Source of the DNA: Desulfovibrionaceae bacterium UBA930
Lineage (GTDB): Bacteria; Desulfobacterota; Desulfovibrionia; Desulfovibrionales; Desulfovibrionaceae
Assembly (NCBI GenBank): GCA_002293605.1
Contig: DBDO01000223.1
Location: 4,548 to 17,543, forward strand
Direction: 5' to 3'
Length of the DNA stretch: 12,996 nt
Shown: piece by piece, positions 6,478-12,460 of the stretch
Numbering within the stretch: the first letter of the stretch is position 1
Layout: each line of letters begins with the position of its first letter
Program-made: the position numbers and the translations under genes
The notes under the pieces: model-generated
Databases searched by the model: none
Told to the model about the DNA's origin: nothing
The model's input: only the letters and a program-made list of their open reading frames with translations

Positions 6478-6867
6478 GTGGAAGCGCCCTTTTCCTTCCG
6501 GACCTGCCGCTATTATTCCGGCGGTGTGTGTCTGTATTCCGAAACGGTCAATCCCGGCCTTGAGCCGGATTTGCGCTGCCCGGTTCTTGCCGGGATGATC
6601 GCTGACTGGGACAACTTTCTCGACAGGGCGGAAGTGTTCGGTCTTTCGGAAAGGCTTGCTGCGCGTATCTGGAACGACAGAAAGCACGGCTGCGGGGGCA
6701 GGGGCGCAGACTGCCTGCAGCGGGATTTTTCCGCTCCGGTAACGCCCGAGACCCTGGCCGGGTGTCGGCACAGATTTCAGAACGCCTGCCTTCTGGCCAT
6801 GCCCGCATGCGGCGGTCCCTGTGAGCGTTTCGTCTCTCAATTCAAGGAGCAACAGCCATGTCCATGA
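6478..6867 (+). CDS. Uncharacterised cysteine-rich 129-aa protein
   Basis: I do not recognise this family. The frame starts at GTG 6478 behind a weak purine stretch (AAGGGAG, 6465-6471) and ends at TGA 6865-6867. Ten of 129 residues are cysteine, at positions 10, 18, 34, 72, 79, 96, 104, 111, 115 and 128. The N-terminal block C-x7-C-x15-C and the C-terminal C-x6-C-x3-C are regular enough to suggest bound zinc or an iron-sulfur cluster, though no named motif fits. There is no signal peptide, which favours a metal site over disulfides. It starts 12 bases after the hydrolase stop, and its 3' end overlaps the next start by 10 bases, so it is very likely in an operon with the genes that follow. 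Confidence 0.75.
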   Translation: MEAPFSFRTCRYYSGGVCLYSETVNPGLEPDLRCPVLAGMIADWDNFLDRAEVFGLSERLAARIWNDRKHGCGGRGADCLQRDFSAPVTPETLAGCRHRFQNACLLAMPACGGPCERFVSQFKEQQPCP

Positions 6868-7754
6868 CGGTTTTTTATGTACCCTTGCTGCATGCCGTAT
6901 CCCTGGGCGGAACCCTGCCCCCGGAGGTGCTCTTTTTTCCGTCCGGACTGCATGAAGGCGCTTCGGAAGCGGAGAATGCGGCCCTGGCCGGGGTCCGCCG
7001 CGCCTTGCCGCTCGCTCCCAGGGAGGCGCGGGCCGCGCTGAACGAAATGCTGCGCATGGGCGAAGAGCTGTCTTCGGACGGTTTTTTGCGTCAGCTGACC
7101 GCCTGGGAGGACAGACCCGCACAAAAAAAGGCCGGGGCCGTTCGTTCGGATGAAGCCCTTGCCCTGGATGCCTTTGTCTCGGGCGATGCGGCCAGTGCCG
7201 CCTCTGCTGTGGAGCGCGCGTCAGGGGAGCGGGAGGCCCTGGTGAACTGCCAGAAAGTGTTGCTTCTGGCGGATTCGCTGGAGGAGCGGGCCTCCGAGCT
7301 TTCCTCTCTGGAAAAGCGTTTTCAGAAGGCTGAGGCAGCTCTTGCCGCAGCCCTGGGAGAAGGGGCTTTGCCGGAAGAGGGCGAGGCAGGGTGCCTGGCC
7401 GGGGAGATTGCCAGACCCTTGTCTGCTGCCCCGGCTGTACCCTGGCGCGTGATGCTGGATGCGCTTCTTCCCTTTTTGCCCGAGCGGGCGCTGCTTTTGA
7501 GCGCTGACGAGCGCATGGCGGCGGACCTGGACGCGCTGTTGCAGCCCCTTCCCGAAGAGCGGGCAAAGCTGTGCGCCGCCTGGCCCCAGGCTCTGCGTGC
7601 GGATCTGCGCTATGTCCGTTTGCCCGGCTGGAGTCTTGCGGGCAGGCAGGGACTTCCCGCTGGCAGACCCTGGCTTGCGCGCGATGTGGAACTGCTGCTT
7701 GTCAGTCCTGGAACGGGAGCCGTGCAGGGGGCGAAGGAGGAAGGGCAGGCATGA
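6858..7754 (+). CDS. Uncharacterised 298-aa helical, Ala/Leu/Glu-rich protein
   Basis: I do not recognise this family. It starts at ATG 6858, 8 nt after AAGGAG (6844-6849). ATG 6864 in the same frame is an alternative two codons in. The stop TGA 7752-7754 overlaps the next ATG. The protein is rich in Ala, Leu and Glu. Residues about 113-167 form a likely coiled coil, and a short hydrophobic N terminus (T-V-F-Y-V-P-L-L-H-A-V) starts the chain without a cleavable signal. The C-terminal part (about 190-285) has Pro-separated helices and ends with a strand-like V-E-L-L-L-V. No catalytic motif is visible. Overlaps of 10 bases upstream and 4 bases downstream point to translational coupling with the Cys-rich protein and the HAD phosphatase, so all three may act together. 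Confidence 0.75.
   Translation: MSMTVFYVPLLHAVSLGGTLPPEVLFFPSGLHEGASEAENAALAGVRRALPLAPREARAALNEMLRMGEELSSDGFLRQLTAWEDRPAQKKAGAVRSDEALALDAFVSGDAASAASAVERASGEREALVNCQKVLLLADSLEERASELSSLEKRFQKAEAALAAALGEGALPEEGEAGCLAGEIARPLSAAPAVPWRVMLDALLPFLPERALLLSADERMAADLDALLQPLPEERAKLCAAWPQALRADLRYVRLPGWSLAGRQGLPAGRPWLARDVELLLVSPGTGAVQGAKEEGQA
7734..7740 (+). promoter_or_regulatory. Ribosome binding site deciding the HAD start
   Basis: AAGGAGG lies 10 nt before ATG 7751 inside the end of the preceding gene. It supports the 218-aa HAD protein starting at the ATGA overlap over the longer open frame from 7571. Confidence 0.7.
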
Positions 7755-8407
7755 GCGCAAACAGCCAAAAGCGGCAGCATACGCTGCGCGGTCTGGTTTT
7801 TGACATAGACGGGGTGATTCTGGATTCCCGCTCCTCCAATATGGAGTACTACAACCTTATTCGCGAGGCCCTGCACCTGCCGCGTTTGACTGCGGAGGAG
7901 GAGGACTATTGCCAGATGGCCTCGGTGGGGCAGGCCCTGACCCGTATTATTCCCCCCGAACGCCAGGAGGAGGCGGAAAGGGCCTGTAAAAGCATCAACT
8001 ACCGGGAGCGCATTCTGCCGCTTCTCACCGTGGAGCCTGGCCTTATGGAGCTTTTGCACTGGCTTAAGCAGCACGAACTGCGTCTTGGTATTTTCACCAA
8101 CCGCAGCACTGCCGTGGAAGAACTTTTGCGCCATTTCGGTCTGGAGTCTTTTTTCAACCCGATCATGACTGCCGGAAACTGCCAGCCCAAACCCTATCCT
8201 GATGGCCTTTTGCGCATTCTGGACGATTGGGACCTCAAGCCGGGAGAAATCGCCTTTCTGGGTGATTCCAGAGTGGACGGGCAGGCCGCGAAGAGCGCGG
8301 GAGTGCCGTTCTGGGCCTACCGCAACCCCGCTCTTAAGGCACAGCTGCATTTAGACGGCTTTCCTGCCATGATAACGCTCATCACTCCTCTTGTGGAAGG
8401 CTGGTAA
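7751..8407 (+). CDS. HAD-superfamily phosphatase (Gph-like)
   Basis: This is a HAD hydrolase of 218 aa, most like phosphoglycolate phosphatase/beta-phosphoglucomutase-type members. The four HAD motifs are all present: I, D18-I-D20-G-V (nucleophile and acid/base); II, F-T116-N; III, Lys147 in P-K-P-Y-P; and IV, G-D172-S-R-V-D176. A helical C1 cap lies between motifs I and II (about residues 28-95). The substrate cannot be told from sequence; a small phosphometabolite is likely. Start is ATG 7751, overlapping the previous stop as ATGA. The frame is open upstream to 7571, but that stretch is out-of-frame coding sequence of the preceding gene and unlike HAD proteins. The next gene is 114 bases away, so this probably ends the tight trio. 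Confidence 0.9.
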   Translation: MSANSQKRQHTLRGLVFDIDGVILDSRSSNMEYYNLIREALHLPRLTAEEEDYCQMASVGQALTRIIPPERQEEAERACKSINYRERILPLLTVEPGLMELLHWLKQHELRLGIFTNRSTAVEELLRHFGLESFFNPIMTAGNCQPKPYPDGLLRILDDWDLKPGEIAFLGDSRVDGQAAKSAGVPFWAYRNPALKAQLHLDGFPAMITLITPLVEGW

Positions 8408-8521
8408 TCGTTATATGATGGCTTTGCGAATCCGGTGCCTCTCCCGGCGCTTCACCCTGTAACCCGGGCAGCCCTCTTTTTCCCGGTCGGCGTTTTCGCG
8501 CTTTGACTGCCTGGAGGCAGC

Positions 8522-8824
8522 ATGTTCATTCTGGCCAATATTCTGACCGCTCTCGTGCATGTTCTTGATACCCTGCTCATGCTGTACATGGGAATTGTGT
8601 TTGTTGCCTGCCTGGTCTCCTGGTTCAGGCCGGACCCCTACAATCCGATCGTCCGCCTGCTGCGCAACCTGACGGAACCGGCCTTTTGGCGCATCCGCAA
8701 ATATTTGCCTTTCGTCTATGCACGGGGCATTGATTTTGCGCCGCTGGTACTGCTTGTCCTTTTGAGTTTTGTACGGACGGCCGTGCTTCAGTCCCTGTAT
8801 GAAATGGTCGCCTTGATCCGTTAG
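8522..8824 (+). CDS. YggT-family inner-membrane protein
   Basis: This is a YggT (YlmG) family protein of 100 aa, integral to the cytoplasmic membrane. There are two hydrophobic segments, about residues 5-33 and 70-95, separated by the family-like loop S-W-F-R-P-D-P-Y-N-P-I-V and a T-E-P motif. In other bacteria and plastids the family is linked to osmotic tolerance, division-site or nucleoid organisation, with no settled reaction. Start is ATG 8522 behind GGAGG (8513-8517). That site lies partly within a small hairpin, 8507-8511 pairing with 8516-8520, which could limit ribosome access. divIVA follows after 53 bases, echoing the ylmG-divIVA neighbourhood of Gram-positive division clusters. 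Confidence 0.9.
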   Translation: MFILANILTALVHVLDTLLMLYMGIVFVACLVSWFRPDPYNPIVRLLRNLTEPAFWRIRKYLPFVYARGIDFAPLVLLVLLSFVRTAVLQSLYEMVALIR

Positions 8825-8877
8825 AGCATTTTCACAGCGAGCCCTTTGACTCACCGCTAGCCCGGCAAGGGGAGCGC

Positions 8878-9480
8878 ATGGCCGTCAACCGCATCGATCT
8901 TCTCAATCACAGCTTTTCCCGCGTGTTGCGCGGTTACAGTCCTGAAGAGGTGGACGGCTATCTTCAGGACGTAGCCGATGCCATGGCCAGGCTCGGCGAT
9001 GAGCGCGTGCGTCTTGCCAATCAGCTTGCCAAGCTTGAAGAGCGTCTGGCAGGATACGCGGCCCGGGAAAACGCCCTGCGTGAAACCCTGCTGGCCTCGC
9101 AGCGCATGATGGAAGAGATGAAGGCTGCGGCCCAGAAAGAGGCCCAGCTGATTATCGAGTCCGCCCAGAACCGGGGGGAGAATTTGACCAATCAGGCCAA
9201 TTTGCGCCTGGCGCGCATCCTTGATGAAATTTCCGAAGCGCGTAAACTGAAAGCGCAGTTTGAGTTTAAAGTGCGCTCCGTAATAGAGGGCCACTTGAAA
9301 CTGCTGGAACTTGGACAGATGGAAGACGCCCGCATGGAGCGCGCCGCTGCGGCCCTGGGCAGAAGAAACGAGGCCCGGAATGAGGCAGGCACGGGCGCTC
9401 TTGCCCACAAGGGCGGCTCCGAAGGGGCGGCGGACAAACGGGCTGCGGCGCGTGGTCCTGCCGGAGAATATGGCGGCTGA
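8878..9480 (+). CDS. divIVA: DivIVA-domain coiled-coil protein
   Basis: DivIVA proteins bind negatively curved membrane at poles and division sites and act as scaffolds. The 200-aa protein begins with the family's membrane-binding N-terminal block: R-I-D-L-L-N-H-S-F at 5-13, then R-G-Y-S-P-E-E-V-D-G-Y-L-Q-D-V to about 32. A long coiled coil runs from about 35 to 155, and a charged, low-complexity Gly/Ala/Arg tail follows from about 160. Start is ATG 8878 after AAGGGGAG (8867-8874). Its last 11 bases overlap the yggU start, so the two are probably translationally coupled. The role here (division, polarity or growth) is inferred from the family and from the YggT/YggU neighbours. The symbol reflects the domain. 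Confidence 0.88.
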   Translation: MAVNRIDLLNHSFSRVLRGYSPEEVDGYLQDVADAMARLGDERVRLANQLAKLEERLAGYAARENALRETLLASQRMMEEMKAAAQKEAQLIIESAQNRGENLTNQANLRLARILDEISEARKLKAQFEFKVRSVIEGHLKLLELGQMEDARMERAAAALGRRNEARNEAGTGALAHKGGSEGAADKRAAARGPAGEYGG

Positions 9481-9805
9481 ACAAAAAAATGCGGCCCTGG
9501 CCGGAGCAAGGTTGCGGCCGGTCTTTGTCTCTCCTGCGGGGGCAGGGGAGTGGAGCCTGCTGATCAGGGTACAGCCGGGGGCCAGAAAGTCGGAATTTTC
9601 TGGAGTGCGGGACGGGCGTTTGTGCATCCGGATTGCGGCTCCCGCAGTGGAAAACAAGGCCAACAAGCTTCTGACCGCCTTTGTGGCCGAGGCGCTTGCC
9701 TTGCGCAGCGCAAAGGTGAGCTTGCTTTCAGGGGAAAGCGGCCGCCAGAAACGGCTGCTTGTGCTCGCTGAGGAGGAACCGGACTGGAGCAGACTTTCAT
9801 CTTGA
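9470..9805 (+). CDS. DUF167 / YggU-family protein
   Basis: This is a small cytoplasmic protein of the DUF167 (UPF0235, YggU) family, 111 aa, of unknown biochemical function. The family core is clear: L-L-I-R-V-Q-P-G-A-R-K-S, then D-G-R-L-C-I-R-I-A-A-P-A-V-E-N-K-A-N-K, then V-S-L-L-S-G-E-S-G-R-Q-K. I chose ATG 9470, overlapping the divIVA stop by 11 bases, because the protein upstream of it is the shadow of divIVA. Its ribosome site (GGAG, 9463-9466) is only 3 nt away, so a slightly earlier in-frame GTG remains possible. yggT and yggU are adjacent in many bacteria; here divIVA lies between them. Confidence 0.88.
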   Translation: MAAEQKNAALAGARLRPVFVSPAGAGEWSLLIRVQPGARKSEFSGVRDGRLCIRIAAPAVENKANKLLTAFVAEALALRSAKVSLLSGESGRQKRLLVLAEEEPDWSRLSS

Positions 9806-9884
9806 GAAGAGGCCTGAGCGCAGAAGGGCGTTTTTCAAAAAAACTTTTGAGTTTGTTTGGAAAATGTCGCAACGGCATATAACC

Positions 9885-9890
9885 GGAGGT
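9885..9890 (+). promoter_or_regulatory. Ribosome binding site deciding the DUF465 start
   Basis: GGAGGT stands 5 nt before GTG 9896. This favours a 76-aa protein over the 89-aa frame from TTG 9857, which would translate the ribosome site itself. Confidence 0.75.
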
Positions 9891-9895
9891 GCATC

Positions 9896-10126
9896 GTGGA
9901 GAAAAAAGAGTTGGAACTGCTTGAACAACTGGTACCTAGCCATCCCGATCTCAAAAGCTTGTGGGATGACCACATTCTCTATGAAAAGCAGCTTGAGAAA
10001 CTGGAGGGAAAAAAATTTCTGACCCCGGCGGAGGAACAGCAAGTCCGCCAGATGAAAAAACAGAAACTTGAGGGGAAAACCAAAATGGTGGCTCTGTTGA
10101 GAGAATACGCCACCAAGGAGGGTTAG
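9896..10126 (+). CDS. DUF465 (YdcH-like) small helical protein
   Basis: This is a 76-aa protein of the DUF465/YdcH family, function unknown. The family pattern is visible as H-P-D-L-K-S-L-W-D-D-H near residues 15-25, a charged linker, and Q-M-K-K-Q-K-L-E-G-K-T-K-M-V-A-L-L near 49-65. That predicts a two-helix hairpin. It starts at GTG 9896 behind GGAGGT and ends at TAG 10124-10126, only 5 bases before ilvB. The ilvB ribosome site AAGGAGG (10115-10121) lies inside this gene's last codons, so translation of the two is likely coupled. A link to branched-chain amino acid synthesis is suggested by position only. Confidence 0.82.
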   Translation: MEKKELELLEQLVPSHPDLKSLWDDHILYEKQLEKLEGKKFLTPAEEQQVRQMKKQKLEGKTKMVALLREYATKEG

Positions 10127-10131
10127 TTCGC

Positions 10132-11829
10132 ATGGAGCTCACGGGAGCCCAAATATTGATGGAATGTCTCAAGCGCGAAGGGGTCGATACCATATTCGGC
10201 TATCCCGGCGGTGCCGTCATCGAAGTTTTTGACGAGCTTTCCCGCCATCAGGACGCGCTCAAGACGATTTTAGTGCGGCACGAACAGGCTGGCGTGCATG
10301 CGGCGGACGGCTACGCGCGCGCCTCCGGCAAGGTGGGCGTGTGCCTGGTTACTTCCGGCCCCGGTGCCACCAACGCGGTAACCGGCATTGCCACTGCCTA
10401 CTGCGACTCCATTCCCCTGGTCGTGTTTACCGGGCAGGTGCCCACCCGCCTTATCGGCAACGACGCCTTTCAGGAAGTCGATATCGTGGGCATTACCCGT
10501 CCCTGCACCAAGCATAACTACCTGGTCAAGGACATCAGGGATCTCTCCGGGATTATCCGTCAAGCCTTTTACCTGGCCAGAACAGGAAGGCCGGGCCCCG
10601 TGCTGGTCGATCTGCCCAAGGACGTTATGACCGGCAAAGGCGAATTCGTATGGCCGGCAGACGTGCGCATGCGCAGCTATAACCCCACATACAAGCCGAA
10701 CCTCGTGCAGCTCCGCCGCGCGGCGGAGCTGCTCGTCAAGGCCAAAAAACCGCTCATTCTCATGGGCGGCGGCGTTATCAGCTCCAATGCGAGCGGTGTG
10801 CTTACCGATATGGCCATGCGCTATCAAATTCCAGTCGTCTCCACCCTTATGGGCCTGGGCGGTTTTCCGGGCACGCACTCCCTGTGGTTCGGCATGGTGG
10901 GCATGCATGGTTTCGTATCCGCCAACAAAGCCGTGGGCGAGGCGGATGTGCTGATTGCCGTGGGCAGCCGCTTCGCAGATCGGGTGACCGGAAAAATATC
11001 CGCTTTTGCAAGCAATTCACGCATAATACATATTGATATCGACCCCACCTCCATACGCAAGAACGTGAGTGTGGATGTGCCTGTGGTGGCCGACTGCCGC
11101 GAAGCCGTGATCGGTCTTGCCGAAGTGCTGGCGGCGCGGGCCGAAGAAAAGGACTGGCCAAACGAGCACAAGGATTGGCTGGCCGGACTGGACCGCTACA
11201 GAAAGGGCAATCCCTTAAGCTACGTGCGCAACGGCGAAATCAAGCCTCAGCAGGTTATTGAGGCTGTATACGAACTGGTGAAGGATGACGATGCCGTTAT
11301 TGCCACGGAAGTGGGGCAGCACCAGATGTGGGCCGCCCAGTTTTTCAAATACACGACCCCCCGCAGTTTTCTTTCCTCGGGCGGGCTCGGCACCATGGGC
11401 TACGGCCTTCCCGCCGCCATGGGCGGGCAAATCGCCATGCCGGACCGGCGCGTGATCTGCATAGCGGGCGATGGCTCCATCCAGATGAACAGTCAGGAGT
11501 TCGCCACGATCGTGCATAACAAGCTGCCGGTCAAGGTAATCATCCTCAACAACTGTTACCTTGGTATGGTCCGGCAGTGGCAGGAACTGTTCTTCAAGCA
11601 GAATTACATGTGCACGCCCATGGACGGCCAGCCCGATTTTGTGAAGCTTGCCGATGCCTACGGTGCGGAAGGCTACCGCATTACGGAAGAGGCCGATCTT
11701 GTGCCTACCTTGCAAAAGGCCCTGGCTTCGCCGAATCCGGTTATTGTGGACGTGCGCGTGGCTCGCGAAGAGAATGTCTACCCCATGGTCCCGGCTGGCA
11801 AGGGTCTGGACGAAATGCTGTTGGTGTAG
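10132..11829 (+). CDS. ilvB: Acetolactate synthase, large (catalytic) subunit
   Basis: Acetolactate synthase condenses pyruvate with pyruvate or 2-oxobutyrate to give acetolactate or acetohydroxybutyrate, the first common step to valine, leucine and isoleucine. It uses thiamine diphosphate, Mg2+ and FAD. The 565-aa length is typical. The catalytic Glu51 is in R-H-E-Q-A-G, and the P-G-G-A-V and T-S-G-P-G-A-T-N blocks are present. The thiamine-diphosphate motif runs from G446-D447-G448 to N473-N474. The central FAD-binding domain fills about 190-330. Start is ATG 10132, 10 nt after AAGGAGG. ilvN and ilvC follow on the same strand, which separates this biosynthetic enzyme from a catabolic single-subunit synthase. 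A structured 105-base gap lies between ilvB and ilvN. Confidence 0.97.
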   Translation: MELTGAQILMECLKREGVDTIFGYPGGAVIEVFDELSRHQDALKTILVRHEQAGVHAADGYARASGKVGVCLVTSGPGATNAVTGIATAYCDSIPLVVFTGQVPTRLIGNDAFQEVDIVGITRPCTKHNYLVKDIRDLSGIIRQAFYLARTGRPGPVLVDLPKDVMTGKGEFVWPADVRMRSYNPTYKPNLVQLRRAAELLVKAKKPLILMGGGVISSNASGVLTDMAMRYQIPVVSTLMGLGGFPGTHSLWFGMVGMHGFVSANKAVGEADVLIAVGSRFADRVTGKISAFASNSRIIHIDIDPTSIRKNVSVDVPVVADCREAVIGLAEVLAARAEEKDWPNEHKDWLAGLDRYRKGNPLSYVRNGEIKPQQVIEAVYELVKDDDAVIATEVGQHQMWAAQFFKYTTPRSFLSSGGLGTMGYGLPAAMGGQIAMPDRRVICIAGDGSIQMNSQEFATIVHNKLPVKVIILNNCYLGMVRQWQELFFKQNYMCTPMDGQPDFVKLADAYGAEGYRITEEADLVPTLQKALASPNPVIVDVRVAREENVYPMVPAGKGLDEMLLV

Positions 11830-11846
11830 ATATTTTCACACCGAAA

Positions 11847-11899
11847 AAGCCCTGAGCGGGGGCGGCGTAAGCGCCGCCCCGCCCCAAGGCGCAGGGCTT
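11847..11899 (+). promoter_or_regulatory. Nested RNA stem structure between ilvB and ilvN
   Basis: An outer 8-bp stem (11847-11854/11892-11899) encloses a GC-rich 9-bp stem (11859-11867/11872-11880, loop TAAG). Both stems are perfect. The outer stem's right arm is not followed by a T run, so this is not a standard terminator. It could stabilise or process the ilvB message, or set the ilvB to ilvN expression ratio. The ilvN ribosome site AGGAGG (11923-11928) lies outside it. Confidence 0.55.
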
Positions 11900-11934
11900 A
11901 TCATCAAGCGCGAAATGCTGTTAGGAGGCAGGTC

Positions 11935-12423
11935 GTGAGATATGTACTTTCCGTGCTGGTAGAGAATGAACCTGGGGTGCTTTCCCGTGTGGCGGGCCTC
12001 TTCAGCGGTCGGGGTTTCAACATCGAGTCGCTGAACGTGGCCCAGACGCTTGAGCCCGGCGTCTCGCACATGACCATCACCACCTCGGGCGATGCGCAGA
12101 TCATTGAGCAGATCATCAAGCAACTGCGCAAGCTGGTCACTGTGATCAAGGTGGTCGATTTTCAGGAACTGGCCGCCGTGGAGCGGGAAATGATGCTGAT
12201 CAAGGTGCAGGCGGACGACTCGCGCAGGGGCGAGGTGCTGCGCATAGCCGATATTTTCCGCTGCAAGGTGGTTGATGTGAGTCTTCTGGATTTAACCCTA
12301 GAAGTTACCGGCAACTATGAAAAAATCGGAGCGGTGATCAATCTGCTCAACCGTTTCGGCATCAAAGAAATGGCAAGAACCGGCACTATGGCTATGAAGC
12401 GCAGTATGCAGCGCGACTCTTAG
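11935..12423 (+). CDS. ilvN: Acetolactate synthase, small (regulatory) subunit
   Basis: This regulatory subunit activates the catalytic subunit and usually carries valine feedback control. The protein is 162 aa, close to Escherichia coli IlvH at 163. The N-terminal ACT domain (about residues 1-76) begins R-Y-V-L-S-V-L-V-E-N-E-P-G-V-L-S-R-V and contains F-S-G-R-G-F-N-I-E-S-L. A C-terminal domain of the same family follows (about 84-158: E-R-E-M-M-L-I-K-V, then E-V-T-G-N-Y-E-K-I). Start is GTG 11935, 6 nt after AGGAGG, and the stop is TAG 12421-12423. Some genomes call this gene ilvH; the order ilvB-ilvN-ilvC is the usual biosynthetic operon layout. Valine sensitivity cannot be read off here. 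Confidence 0.95.
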   Translation: MRYVLSVLVENEPGVLSRVAGLFSGRGFNIESLNVAQTLEPGVSHMTITTSGDAQIIEQIIKQLRKLVTVIKVVDFQELAAVEREMMLIKVQADDSRRGEVLRIADIFRCKVVDVSLLDLTLEVTGNYEKIGAVINLLNRFGIKEMARTGTMAMKRSMQRDS

Positions 12424-12460
12424 GCAGTGCTGACGCGAGTGTATCTATAAAGGAGCAATC

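Noticed and set aside
6463..7566. 367-codon minus-strand open frame opposite the Cys-rich and helical genes
   Set aside because: It is Pro/Arg/Ala-rich, as expected for antisense of GC-rich coding sequence, with no ribosome site or motif. The plus-strand genes have overlaps and good ribosome sites.
9835..9850. TCAAAA/TTTTGA hairpin after the DUF167 gene as a terminator
   Set aside because: The stem is six mostly A-T pairs and too weak for intrinsic termination, although T-rich sequence follows.
9857..9883. Possible promoter TTGGAA...TATAAC before the DUF465 gene
   Set aside because: The spacing is 15 bases, and the implied transcription start would fall at or after the ribosome site, leaving no room for a functional leader.
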